A stretch of 64,000 bases of DNA from Blastococcus fimeti (GTDB lineage: Bacteria > Actinomycetota > Actinomycetes > Mycobacteriales > Geodermatophilaceae). Positions 7,799-15,994 of this stretch are shown piece after piece. A program made the translations under genes and the position numbers. The stretch spans positions 496,001 through 560,000 of the forward strand of contig FNAW01000003.1 in the NCBI GenBank assembly GCA_900102115.1, read 5' to 3'. The notes under the pieces are model-generated. The model searched no databases. It was not told where the DNA came from and saw only the letters and a program-made list of their open reading frames with translations. Within the stretch, counting starts at the first letter, position 1. Every line of letters begins with the position of its first letter.

Positions 7799-8747
7799 CC
7801 GACAACCGGTGCCAGGTGCGCACCCGTCCCGGCCGGGCTGCCTGGCAGGTCAGGTGCACCGCCTCCGGCGAGGGGCGGCTCTCCACGACGACGGTCACCG
7901 GCCCCGGGGAGCCGGCCAGCACGACCTGCCACCGCTCCACGTCCGGCTCGGGATCGGGCAGCCGGGTGGCCTCCAGTGGAGCCAGGTCGTCGACGCCGAG
8001 CAGCCCGAGCTCCTCGCGGGCGCCGTGCTGCGCGGCCTGCACGTGCGCCGGCAGCCCGGCCCGGCCGCGCAGCCACGCCAGCGCCACCTGTCCCTGCTGG
8101 TGGGCAGCCACCAGCAGCCCGCCGTCGCCGGGGACCTGCCCGTAGTAGAAGCCCTGGGGGAGGACGACGACGTTGGCGGCGAACCGGTCGCCGCCGAGGT
8201 GGCTGCACTCCCACACGTCGGCCGGGCCCGGTGCCGGCATGGCGCGGGCCAGCGGCCGGCCGCGGAGCGCGCAGCAGGCGTCGTGCCCGCCGTGCGTGCA
8301 GACCAGGTAGGCCGGACCCGTCGCGGGCTCGCCGACCGACCCGTCCCAGGGGGCGGTCAGCAGGTCGGCGTCCGACGTCCGCACCGACCACCACATCCCC
8401 TCGCGCCCGGGGCGGCTGTCGGCGTACGCCCACCGGCCCCCGGCGTCGGCGAGCCGGTCACCGGGACGGCGGACGAGCAGCACCCGGACGTCCTCCCGCC
8501 GGGCCCGCTCCGCCAGCAGCGGGGCCACCCGCGCGTCGAACCGGGACTGCAGCAGGGCGTCCCGGCCCCACGGCCCGGGCTGCTCCACCAGCAGCCAACG
8601 CTGCACGGGGGAGGCGGTCGCGATGCCCGAGTCGCCGCGGGCGAGCGCCTGCACCGAGCAGCGCGCGGCGTCCAGCCGCCCGGCCGGCCGGGGCGGGACG
8701 TCGGTGCGGCAGAAGTCGTCCGGGGGGAGGGGAGCGGGAGGAGTCAC
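7788..8747 (-). CDS. Sucrase/ferredoxin-like family protein (thioredoxin-fold [2Fe-2S] protein)
   Basis: A 319-residue member of the family named sucrase/ferredoxin-like, related to yeast Apd1. Seen: an N-terminal DFCRTD segment and the family core with Cys150, His152, Cys158 and Cys159 (CTHGGHDACC), then Cys181/His183 and HLGGDRFAANVVVLPQG at 183-199. Family knowledge: such Cys/His pairs hold a [2Fe-2S] cluster in Apd1-type proteins. Its ATG overlaps the stop of the JmjC gene by four bases (ATGA), so it is the third gene of a coupled trio starting with a GGAD-repeat peptide. An electron-transfer role toward the oxygenase is inference. Confidence 0.82.
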   Translation of the reverse strand: MTPPAPLPPDDFCRTDVPPRPAGRLDAARCSVQALARGDSGIATASPVQRWLLVEQPGPWGRDALLQSRFDARVAPLLAERARREDVRVLLVRRPGDRLADAGGRWAYADSRPGREGMWWSVRTSDADLLTAPWDGSVGEPATGPAYLVCTHGGHDACCALRGRPLARAMPAPGPADVWECSHLGGDRFAANVVVLPQGFYYGQVPGDGGLLVAAHQQGQVALAWLRGRAGLPAHVQAAQHGAREELGLLGVDDLAPLEATRLPDPEPDVERWQVVLAGSPGPVTVVVESRPSPEAVHLTCQAARPGRVRTWHRLSVTR

Positions 8748-10027
8748 GGCCCGGCGACTGCGGCGTCCGGGACGACGACGACGGACTCGGTGACCAGGCG
8801 CCGCGCGAGGGTGATCCGCTCGTCGGCCCCCAGCCCCGGCAGGTCGCCCACCTTCAGCTCGCCGACGGCCAGGAGCTCGGTCAGCGCCGCGCGGACCGGA
8901 CCCGGGAAGGAGTGCGTCCGCCGCCCGCCCACCAGCGTCACGCGGCCGTCGTCCTCGTCGCGCAGGACGCAGCGCAGCCGCGGGCGGAGCCGCACGACGG
9001 TGTCGGCGGTGAGCGCGGCCGCGGCGGCCGACGCGGCCAGCGGCGCGACCGGCTCGGGACGCACCTGCGCCCAGGTGCGGGCGCGGAGCTGCTCGGCGAC
9101 CTCGGCGGGATCCACCCGGCCCAGCCAGTCGCGCAGGCCCTCGACGACGGCGGTGACGTCCTCGCGGAGGCTGTCGGGGTCGGCGAGGTCGACGCCCAGC
9201 GGCAGCGAGCCGCGCAGCGCGGGGTCCTCGGCGGCCAGGGTGCGGACGAGGTCGAGCGCCGCCTCGGCCGCGCCCCAGCGGGTGACCGAGTGGATGCCGA
9301 TGGTCAGGTGGGCGCTGATCGCGCCGAGCGCGGTCGCCGAGTGCAGGAAGCCGCGGGGCAGGTAGAGGACGTCACCCGGCTCGAGGACGGCGTCGATCAC
9401 CGGCTCGCGGGCGGCCGCGGCGGCCACGTCCTCGCGGCGGTCGGTCCAGACCTGGGTGCGCAGCGGGTCTCGCAGCACCGGCTCGTGGATGGTCCAGTGC
9501 TTCTGCCCGGCGACCTGCAGCACGAAGACGTCGTGCACGTCGTAGTGGGCGTCGAACCCGCGCGAGGACGGCGGGGTGACGTAGGCGTTGACCTGGGTGG
9601 GGTGGCCGAGGTCGGCGGCCAGCTGGTCGGCGAACTCGATCAGCGGCGGCCAGAGCCGGTGCAGGCCCTGCAGGACCACCGTGCTGCCGTCGGCGAACAG
9701 CCGCAGCACCGCGTCCGAGCTCACCTGGTCGGCGATCTCGGCGCCGGCGCCACCGGAGCCGGTGAAGCGCTTGGGGTCGACGACCTGGCCGTCCTTCGCG
9801 ATGCGCAGGAAGGGCGTGCGCAGCCCGCGGCGGGAGAGCAGCTCGTCGACCGCGGCGAGGTCGAGCAGGTCGGTGAAGGTGTTGCCGGTGTCCGCGGCGC
9901 GGGTCAGCAGGGGGGTGTGCCCCCAGTGGTCACGCGCGAAGACCTCCGGGTCGGTGTTCGTGCACCGCTGCAGGGCCGGGCGGAGCAGCTGCTCCGCCCG
10001 GCCCTGCGGGGCGGGGTGCTCGCTCAG
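8744..10027 (-). CDS. JmjC/cupin-4 family Fe(II)/2-oxoglutarate oxygenase, apparent CTG start
   Basis: About 427 residues from CTG at 10027. Seen: DHWGHTPLL and RTPFLRIAKDG, normal for the N-terminal half of this family, then the JmjC core FDAHYDVHDVFVLQ (metal ligands His161 and Asp163) and LPRGFLH (His229), then an all-helical/winged C-terminal half. The first ATG/GTG/TTG in frame is GTG at 9724, which would delete about 100 conserved-looking residues. The frame is open up to CTG at 10025-10027, whose last two bases form the TGA of the upstream repeat peptide (CTGA overlap). Relatives are ribosomal-protein or peptide hydroxylases (YcfD, MINA53). Target unknown; the neighbouring peptide is a candidate. 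Confidence 0.8.
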   Translation of the reverse strand: MSEHPAPQGRAEQLLRPALQRCTNTDPEVFARDHWGHTPLLTRAADTGNTFTDLLDLAAVDELLSRRGLRTPFLRIAKDGQVVDPKRFTGSGGAGAEIADQVSSDAVLRLFADGSTVVLQGLHRLWPPLIEFADQLAADLGHPTQVNAYVTPPSSRGFDAHYDVHDVFVLQVAGQKHWTIHEPVLRDPLRTQVWTDRREDVAAAAAREPVIDAVLEPGDVLYLPRGFLHSATALGAISAHLTIGIHSVTRWGAAEAALDLVRTLAAEDPALRGSLPLGVDLADPDSLREDVTAVVEGLRDWLGRVDPAEVAEQLRARTWAQVRPEPVAPLAASAAAAALTADTVVRLRPRLRCVLRDEDDGRVTLVGGRRTHSFPGPVRAALTELLAVGELKVGDLPGLGADERITLARRLVTESVVVVPDAAVAGP

Positions 10028-10278
10028 GCCGAACCGTCCGCGCCGCCGTCGGCACCGCCGTCCGCGCCACCGTCGGCACCCTTGTCGGCACCGCCGTCGG
10101 CGCCACCGTCCGCGCCACCGTCGGCACCGCCGTCGGCACCCTTGTCGGCGCCACCATCAGCGCCACCGTCGTGGCCGGCGCTCGTGCCGGCTGCGCCGTG
10201 GTCGGCCGATCCGGCACCGCTGTCCGCGCCGCCGTCGGCACCGCCGTCGCCGCTGGTCATCTCGTCGTCCAGAGCCAT
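10024..10278 (-). CDS. Small Asp-rich GGAD-repeat protein, possible oxygenase substrate peptide
   Basis: An 84-residue protein starting at ATG 10278 behind a strong GGAGGAG site; a longer form from ATG 10377 is possible but has no such site. Residues 1-36 are irregular (starts MALDDEMTSGDGG). From residue 37 to 81 aspartate recurs at exactly every fourth position (12 times) in GADG units, with Lys instead of Gly at 46 and 66. No Cys, no aromatic residues, no transmembrane segment. Its stop is embedded in the apparent CTG start of the JmjC gene, so the two are translationally coupled. I do not recognise the family. The layout (short leader-like part, regular core, adjacent oxygenase) suggests a modified peptide; that is inference. 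Confidence 0.72.
   Translation of the reverse strand: MALDDEMTSGDGGADGGADSGAGSADHGAAGTSAGHDGGADGGADKGADGGADGGADGGADGGADKGADGGADGGADGGADGSA
10028..10170 (-). repeat. 12-bp tandem coding repeats with 60-bp higher-order period
   Basis: About twelve imperfect 12-bp units (minus strand GGTGCCGACGGC and variants) encode the GADG tetrapeptides. The variant CTTGTCGGC block (plus strand), encoding the Lys units, appears at 10081 and again at 10141, exactly 60 bp apart, so five-unit blocks seem to have duplicated. There are no spacers, so this is not a CRISPR array. Confidence 0.85.
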
Positions 10279-10445
10279 GGGCTCCTCCGCTCCGTCAGGG
10301 ATCGGCCACCGGTCGGCGGCTCTCCGTCGCTGTCTACCTCGCCCGTCGAGGTCCGACACATGCGCACTCTCCTCCATGGCCGGCGTTGCCGGTCACGAGT
10401 GCGTCACGGCCGCCGGGCCGGTGCGCCTCCCGCCCGGGAGGCGGC

Positions 10446-10451
10446 TACCGT
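10446..10451 (+). promoter_or_regulatory. Possible -10 element of dinB
   Basis: TACCGT fits TANNNT. Transcription would start near 10458, just before the LexA box, so bound repressor would block initiation or early elongation. No good -35 is visible. Confidence 0.35.
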
Positions 10452-10465
10452 CGACCCCGGGATCC

Positions 10466-10477
10466 GAACACGTGTTC
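10466..10477 (+). promoter_or_regulatory. LexA (SOS) box upstream of dinB
   Basis: GAAC-ACGT-GTTC is a perfect match to the actinobacterial/Gram-positive LexA core GAAC-N4-GTTC, with flanking CG...GA matching the extended TCGAAC...GTTCGA form partly. It lies 17 bases before the dinB start, so dinB is probably DNA-damage inducible. Confidence 0.75.
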
Positions 10478-10494
10478 GAACGACAGGAGGCGGC

Positions 10495-11751
10495 GTGGGA
10501 GAAGGGGGACGGGCGCAGGGGTGCACCGTGCTGCACGTCGACATGGACGCCTTCTTCGCCAGCGTCGAGGTGCGGCGGCGGCCGGAGCTGGCCGGCACGC
10601 CGGTGATCGTGGGCGGGGCGGGCAACCGGGGCGTGGTCACCTCGGCCACCTACGAGGCGCGGCGCTACGGCGTGCACGCGGCCATGCCCACCGCGCGCGC
10701 CCTGCGGCTGTGCCCCACCGCGACGGTGGTCCCCGGTGACCTGGCGCTGTACGGCGAGGTCTCCCGGTCGGTGATGGCGCTGTTCCGCTCGATCACCCCG
10801 CTGGTGGAGCCGCTGAGCCTGGACGAGGCGTTCCTCGACGTCTCGGGCGCCGGCCGCCGGCTGGGTGACGCCGCCGAGATCGGGGAGTACCTCCGCGCCC
10901 GCGTCTTCGACGAGCAGGGGATCACCTGCTCGGTCGGGGTGGCGAGCAGCAAGTTCGTCGCCAAGCTCGCCTCCACCTCCGCCAAGCCCGACGGGATGCG
11001 GATCGTCCGCCCGGCCGAGGTGATGGACTTCCTGCACCCCCTGCCGGTCGGGGCGCTGTGGGGTGTGGGCCCCAAGACCGAGGAGCAGCTGCTGCGGCTG
11101 GGGCTGCGCACCGTGGGCGACCTCGCGCACGTGCCGGCGCGGACGCTGCAGCGGGCGCTGGGCCAGGCCGCCGGCGGCCACCTGCACGAGCTGGCCTGGG
11201 GGCGGGACCCGCGCCGGGTGGTCCCGAACGAGCCGGAGAAGTCGGCCGGCCACGAGGAGACCTTCGGCACCGACGTCGACGACCCGGAGGTCATCCACCG
11301 CGAGCTGCTGCTGCTGGCCGAGCGGACGGCGGGCCGGCTGCGCTCGGGTGGCTGGCTGGCCCGGACGGTGAGCATCAAGGTGCGCTTCGCCGACTTCGCC
11401 ACGATCACCCGCAGCCGCACCCTCGACGTCCCGACCGACGTCGGGCAGGAGCTGTACGACACCGCCCGGTCGCTGTTCGACGCGCTGGGGCTCGAGCGGG
11501 CCCGCATCCGGTTGGTGGGCGTGCGCGCCGAACGCCTGGTGGAGGCCGGGTCGGCACCCCAGCAGCTGGAGCTCGGCGCCCGCGAGCACGGCCGGCGTGA
11601 CGCCGAACTGGCCGCCGACCGCGCCGCCCGCCGGTTCGGTGCGGGCGCGGTGCGCCCGGCCACGCTGCTGCACCGCGACGGGCGCCCGGGGCGCCCCGGA
11701 GGGGCCTCCGGAGCCCGCGTCCGACCCGCCGTCCGGCCCCCGGAGGGGTGA
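10495..11751 (+). CDS. dinB: DNA polymerase IV (Y-family)
   Basis: A 418-residue translesion polymerase. Seen: VLHVDMDAFFASVE with catalytic Asp16, YEARRYGVHAAMP of the finger domain, SLDEAFLDV with Asp110/Glu111, CSVGVASSKFVAKLAS, and the GVGPKTEEQLLRLGLRTVGDL helix-hairpin-helix. The little-finger domain follows, and the C-terminus ends in a Gly/Pro/Arg-rich tail without a clear beta-clamp peptide. GTG at 10495 was chosen for the AGGAGG five bases upstream; an open frame extends to 10171 but carries the LexA box and no ribosome site. SOS control is implied by that box. Confidence 0.95.
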   Translation: MGEGGRAQGCTVLHVDMDAFFASVEVRRRPELAGTPVIVGGAGNRGVVTSATYEARRYGVHAAMPTARALRLCPTATVVPGDLALYGEVSRSVMALFRSITPLVEPLSLDEAFLDVSGAGRRLGDAAEIGEYLRARVFDEQGITCSVGVASSKFVAKLASTSAKPDGMRIVRPAEVMDFLHPLPVGALWGVGPKTEEQLLRLGLRTVGDLAHVPARTLQRALGQAAGGHLHELAWGRDPRRVVPNEPEKSAGHEETFGTDVDDPEVIHRELLLLAERTAGRLRSGGWLARTVSIKVRFADFATITRSRTLDVPTDVGQELYDTARSLFDALGLERARIRLVGVRAERLVEAGSAPQQLELGAREHGRRDAELAADRAARRFGAGAVRPATLLHRDGRPGRPGGASGARVRPAVRPPEG

Positions 11752-11877
11752 TCATCGGGAGTTCGCCGACGGCTCGCCGTATCGTCACCTTTCGCGCCCT
11801 GCAAAGGGCTCGTATCCTCGAAGTCACCGTCGGCGGGAGCCTCCGACGGCCATGGCTCCGCCCACCTGGAGGTCGAC

Positions 11878-12288
11878 GTGCCGCTCTCCGAGCACGAACA
11901 ACGGCTGCTGGAGCAGATCGAGCGCGCCCTCGTCGACGACGACCCGAAGTTCGCGTCGTCCGTCCGCACCGGCGACCGCCGCCTGAAGGCCCGGCGCCGA
12001 CTGCAGATCGGCGCCGCCCTCGTCGTCGTCGGCTTCGCCGTGCTGGTCGGCGGCGCGGTCGCCGAGTCGGTGATCCTGGGGGTGCTCGGGTTCCTCGTCG
12101 CCTTCGGCGGCGCCGCTCTTGCCGTCCTCAACTACAAGATCGCCACCGGCGCCGTCGAGCCCGGTCCCGCACCGGCCGGCGGCCGCGGTCCGGCCGGTCC
12201 CGCCCGGGCCGGCCGCGGGAACCGCGGCGGCCGTCAGCCGCTGAAGAGCCGGCTCGAGGAGCGGTTCCGCCGCCGCTACGACCAGTAG
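11878..12288 (+). CDS. DUF3040 family membrane protein
   Basis: A 136-residue actinobacterial protein of unknown role. Seen: N-terminal PLSEHEQRLLEQIERALVDDDPKFASS, the DUF3040 signature, then two transmembrane helices at about 43-60 and 64-84, and a Gly/Arg/Pro-rich basic tail ending RLEERFRRRYDQ. GTG at 11878 follows GGAGGTCGAC. It ends three bases from the convergent transglutaminase gene. Proteins of this family are commonly encoded just upstream of the mraZ-division cluster in actinobacteria, as here, which hints at an envelope role but does not prove it. Confidence 0.88.
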   Translation: MPLSEHEQRLLEQIERALVDDDPKFASSVRTGDRRLKARRRLQIGAALVVVGFAVLVGGAVAESVILGVLGFLVAFGGAALAVLNYKIATGAVEPGPAPAGGRGPAGPARAGRGNRGGRQPLKSRLEERFRRRYDQ

Positions 12289-12291
12289 CCC

Positions 12292-14643
12292 TCAGCTCCC
12301 GGCACCTCCCGCCCGCAGCCGTCGTCCTCCGGGACGGCGGCTGCGTCGCATCTCCGCCCATCCGCGCACCCACGCCGGCAGCCCCGCGTGCATCGCGGCC
12401 GGCAGCGATGCCGGCCAGAACGCCGCCCGCAGCCGGGCCCGGCGGTCCACGCCTGCGTGCAGTTCCTGTCGCGCGGTGCCGAGCGCGGCGTCCAGCCCCT
12501 CCTCCTGCGCGGCGGTCGCCGGCCCGTAGCCGGCCAGCTCCTCGGCCCGTGCCAGCCGGGCGATCGCCGCGGCGCCCGCGGGGCCGGTCCGCTCCGCGAG
12601 CGCCCGGCCGGCCTCGCGCGGGGTCCAGGCCGGATCCCGGGGAACGCCGAGGTCGTCGGCGGTGGCGGTGAGCTCGTCCCACAGCGCCGCCGCCGTACCC
12701 CGGGACAGCCGGCGACGTCGCTGCAGCAGCCGGACGCCGGCCGGCGCCCCCGCCGCCGCCAGGGCCAGCGCCAGCAGCGCCAGGCCCACCGGGGCCGCCC
12801 ACGACTCCTCGGCCTCGGGCGCCGCCTCGGGGACCGCTCCGTCGGACGCCTCCCCGCCCCCCGGGACCAGCGGGTACTGCGGATCCAGGAGGAGCAGCTC
12901 CGGCGGGACCTCCTGCTGCAGCTCGGGGGTCTGCTCCGGCAGGTCCTCGGTCGCCACCCGCGGAGCCCACGGCAGGTCGGCCCGGCGGTCGACGTCGATC
13001 GGCGTCGGGTCGAAGGGCACCCAGCCCAGGTCGACGAAGAAGACCTCCACCCAGGCGTGCGCGTCGTCGCTGGTGATCAGCCGGGTGCCGTCGTCCTGCA
13101 GCGTCCCGGGCGTGTACCCGAGCGCGACCCGCGCCGGCATCCCGGCCGCGCGCACCATGACCGCCATCGCCCCGGCGTACTGCTCGCAGTACCCCTGACG
13201 CCCGTCCAGGAAGTCGACCAGGTCGTCCCCGCTGGTGCCCGGGGACGTGGAGAGGGCGTAGCGGAAGCCGTTGGTGCCGTCGGTCAGGAAGTCCAGGATC
13301 CGCCGGACCCGCGCGTACCCGGGCGCCGCGCCGTCGACCAGGTCCCGCACCTGGTCGGTCACCCGGGGGTCGAGGTCGTCGGGCAGGGCGGTGAAGCGGA
13401 CCCGGTCGGGATGCTCGTCGGGCAGGGCGGGGGCGGCCTGCAGCTGCTCCGGTGAGGGGCGGACCTCCGAGGCGGTCACCTCGTAGCGCCGCCCCCGGCT
13501 GGAGACGTCCCGGCCCACGACGGTGTCGGTGACCGGGTCGAAGCGCCAGCCGTTCTCCCCACCGGTGATGTCCACCGACTCCGGCGCGACCGGCACGGGC
13601 AGGAACCGGTCGTCGTGCCCGATCGCCTCGATCGTGGCGCTGAACGGCCGACCGGACTCCGGGTAGTGCCCGGTCGGCAGCTGGGAGGTCAGCGGCAGCT
13701 GGGCCTCGGGACCGTTCAGCGTCCACCCGTCGGCGGTGTCGTACCGGTCGACCGTGACCGCGCGCAGGTAGCCCGGATCCGGGAGGGAGGTGTCCAGCCG
13801 GAGGAGGTCGACGGGGTCGTTGCGGGTCAGCTGCCCGTACATGGCCGCCACCGGGTCGAGCCGCGTCCCGGTCGACCCGGTTCCCTCACCGCCGCTCGCC
13901 GTCCCCTCGGCGAGGGTCGGGAGCATCCCGCCGCCCAGCACGCCGACCAGCACCGCGACCCCGCCGATGCGCAGGGCGGTGCTCCCGCCGACGCTCCGCG
14001 GGCCGCTCACCCGGCCGGCCGCCTCCAGCCGGCCGGCCTGGTCGGCCCACAGCAGCAGCGCGAACCCCGCGGCCGGAGCGACGACGGGCAGCAGGCCGAT
14101 GTCCCCGCCGAGGGTGAACACCGGCACGCCGACCAGGACCAGCAGGGCGAGACCGGCGAGAGCGCCCTGCCGGCCGGCGACGGCCAGCACATCGACCAGC
14201 ACCGCGACCAGCCCGACGAAGACGGCGATCAGCGCGGTCAGCGAGGCCACCGGCAGGGCGGGGGCGACCTGCTCGGAGATCTCGTCCACCCCGTCGCGCA
14301 GCAGGGCCGCGAGCTCGGAGACCCCGGCCGGGGTGGGGAGGAGACCGCCGGCCTCGGTGAAGCGCCGCGTCAGGTAGCCGGTGAGCGCGGCCAGCTGGCC
14401 GAGCGGCACCAGCACGATCCCCAGCGCAGTCACCGCGGCCGGGACGGGGCGACCCCGGAGGGCGCGGGCCGCGACGGCCGCCCCCGCGAACCGCAGCGCC
14501 AGGCCGGTGAGCAGGACGACGAGGACGACGTGCACCACCGGGCGGATCCACGTCCCCGACGACAGGACGGGGGAGAGGGCGAACGCACCGAGCAGCGTGG
14601 CGGCCGCGGCGGCCAGCGCGGTGCGGACGTCGCCGGTCGTCAC
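12292..14643 (-). CDS. Membrane transglutaminase-like protein (TgpA type)
   Basis: A 783-residue protein. Seen: five or six transmembrane helices in the first 240 residues, an extracytoplasmic transglutaminase-like (TGc) domain with the triad Cys486 (RQGYCEQYAG), His529 (DDAHAWVEVFF) and Asp545 (VPFDPTP), one more helix near residue 640 (WAAPVGLALLALALAA), and a cytoplasmic DUF4129-like C-terminal part. GTG at 14643 overlaps the DUF58 stop by four bases (GTGA). It is the last gene of the moxR-DUF58-transglutaminase operon. Family members act on cell-surface proteins as protease or cross-linking enzymes; which one applies here is unknown. Confidence 0.88.
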   Translation of the reverse strand: MTTGDVRTALAAAAATLLGAFALSPVLSSGTWIRPVVHVVLVVLLTGLALRFAGAAVAARALRGRPVPAAVTALGIVLVPLGQLAALTGYLTRRFTEAGGLLPTPAGVSELAALLRDGVDEISEQVAPALPVASLTALIAVFVGLVAVLVDVLAVAGRQGALAGLALLVLVGVPVFTLGGDIGLLPVVAPAAGFALLLWADQAGRLEAAGRVSGPRSVGGSTALRIGGVAVLVGVLGGGMLPTLAEGTASGGEGTGSTGTRLDPVAAMYGQLTRNDPVDLLRLDTSLPDPGYLRAVTVDRYDTADGWTLNGPEAQLPLTSQLPTGHYPESGRPFSATIEAIGHDDRFLPVPVAPESVDITGGENGWRFDPVTDTVVGRDVSSRGRRYEVTASEVRPSPEQLQAAPALPDEHPDRVRFTALPDDLDPRVTDQVRDLVDGAAPGYARVRRILDFLTDGTNGFRYALSTSPGTSGDDLVDFLDGRQGYCEQYAGAMAVMVRAAGMPARVALGYTPGTLQDDGTRLITSDDAHAWVEVFFVDLGWVPFDPTPIDVDRRADLPWAPRVATEDLPEQTPELQQEVPPELLLLDPQYPLVPGGGEASDGAVPEAAPEAEESWAAPVGLALLALALAAAGAPAGVRLLQRRRRLSRGTAAALWDELTATADDLGVPRDPAWTPREAGRALAERTGPAGAAAIARLARAEELAGYGPATAAQEEGLDAALGTARQELHAGVDRRARLRAAFWPASLPAAMHAGLPAWVRGWAEMRRSRRPGGRRLRAGGAGS

Positions 14644-15989
14644 CGGACCGCCCCGGTGACCGACGGACCCGTCACCGACGGACCCGCCACCGACCGCCCG
14701 CCGAGCCCGGACCAGACCCGCTCGACCGGATCGCCGGCCCGCGCGACGGCGACCCGCCACCCGGCCGCCCGCAGGAGGCCGGCGGACTCCTCGCGCTGGT
14801 CGGCCAGCTCCGTGCCCGCCGCCGACGACCCGCGCCGGTGTCCGCGGACGGCGGGCAGGAAGCTGCCCAGGTCGAGGAGCACGGCCAGCCCCGCCGCGGG
14901 GCCGGGCCGGGCGCGGACGAGCTCGGCGACGTCGTCGGGACCCAGCGCGCCGAGCAGGCAGACCACCTGCCCGTCGCCCCCGATGCGGCGCAGCACCTCG
15001 ATCCCGGGGCCCAGGTCGGTCCGTGCCGAGGGGACGAGCGCGCCCAGCCGGTCCAGCAGCTCCTCGGGGGCGGCGCCCAGCGGCCCGGCCGGGAGCCGGC
15101 CGGAGCCGCGCAGCTCGCCCTCCTCGGTGACCACGCGGAGCTCGTGGCCCCGGCGGCCCAGCCCGACGGCGATGCTCGCTGCCGCCTCCACCGCCCACTC
15201 CAGGCTGTCGGCCGGTTCCGGGTCGTGCTGACCGGCGATCAGGTGCGCGGGCCGGCGGGCGTCGAGCAGCAGCGTGGTCCGTGCCCGCCAGGGCCGCTCC
15301 TCGAGGCGGACCTTCAGCTCGCCCGTCCGCGCCGTCGCCCGCCAGTGCACCTTGCGCAGGTCGTCGCCACGGCGGTACTCGCGGATGCTCACGTCGTCCT
15401 CGCCGTGCACCGCGATCGCGCGCCGGGAGCCCTCGCCGCCGTGCCCGTCCAGCGCGGCCGTCGGGCCCAGCGGTTGCACCCGGGGGACGACGAGCAGGGG
15501 CGCGGTGCCCGTGCCGGCGCTGCTGCGCTCGACCAGCCCGAAGGGGTCCACGACGCGCGAGCGCAGCGGCCCGAGGGCGAAGTGGCCCCGGCGCCGGGGG
15601 GTGAGCCGGTAGCTCAGGGTGGTGCGCCGGCCGGTGCCCGCCCGGCCGACGGCGAACCGCGGTTCGGGGCCGAGCGCGGCCGGCAGGTGCTCGGTCAGCA
15701 GCCAGGTGGCCCCGGGACGGCGGCCGGCGTTGGACAGCCCGAGGGTGACCTCGGTGCTCTCCCCGCGGCGCACCCGGGCCGGTGCCGCCGTCCGGTCGAC
15801 CGTGGGCCGGAACCGCTCGCGGGCCACCACGACGGCCGAGACGAGGGGGAGCGCCAGGACGAAGACGGCCAGCCGCACCACCGGCCGCTCGCCCATCAGC
15901 GCGCCGGCCGCCAGCAGGACGGCCCCGCCGGCGAGCAGCCACCGGCCGCGGCGCGTCAGCGCGGTCCGCGGCCTGCCCGGTGCCCGCAC
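14640..15989 (-). CDS. DUF58 domain-containing membrane protein
   Basis: A 449-residue protein. Seen: two N-terminal transmembrane helices (WLLAGGAVLLAAGAL and VVRLAVFVLALPLVSAVVV), an extracytoplasmic-looking beta domain, then the DUF58 signature DDVSIREYRRGDDLRKVHW. A von Willebrand A-like fold follows, with LLLDARRP at the expected position. GTG at 15989 follows the moxR stop by five bases. DUF58 proteins are the usual partners of MoxR ATPases, probably as chaperone clients or adaptors. Here the gene sits between moxR and a transglutaminase gene, consistent with an envelope-assembly complex. Confidence 0.88.
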   Translation of the reverse strand: MRAPGRPRTALTRRGRWLLAGGAVLLAAGALMGERPVVRLAVFVLALPLVSAVVVARERFRPTVDRTAAPARVRRGESTEVTLGLSNAGRRPGATWLLTEHLPAALGPEPRFAVGRAGTGRRTTLSYRLTPRRRGHFALGPLRSRVVDPFGLVERSSAGTGTAPLLVVPRVQPLGPTAALDGHGGEGSRRAIAVHGEDDVSIREYRRGDDLRKVHWRATARTGELKVRLEERPWRARTTLLLDARRPAHLIAGQHDPEPADSLEWAVEAAASIAVGLGRRGHELRVVTEEGELRGSGRLPAGPLGAAPEELLDRLGALVPSARTDLGPGIEVLRRIGGDGQVVCLLGALGPDDVAELVRARPGPAAGLAVLLDLGSFLPAVRGHRRGSSAAGTELADQREESAGLLRAAGWRVAVARAGDPVERVWSGLGGRSVAGPSVTGPSVTGAVR

Positions 15990-15994
15990 CGGTG

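Noticed and set aside
9725..10027. Frameshift or pseudogene at the start of the JmjC gene
   Set aside because: The frame is open throughout, encodes family-like sequence, and meets the upstream stop in a CTGA overlap; a non-standard start explains it better than a break.
10028..10255. CRISPR-like short repeats
   Set aside because: The 12-bp units are directly adjacent without unique spacers, stay in frame and encode GADG peptides; there are no cas genes.
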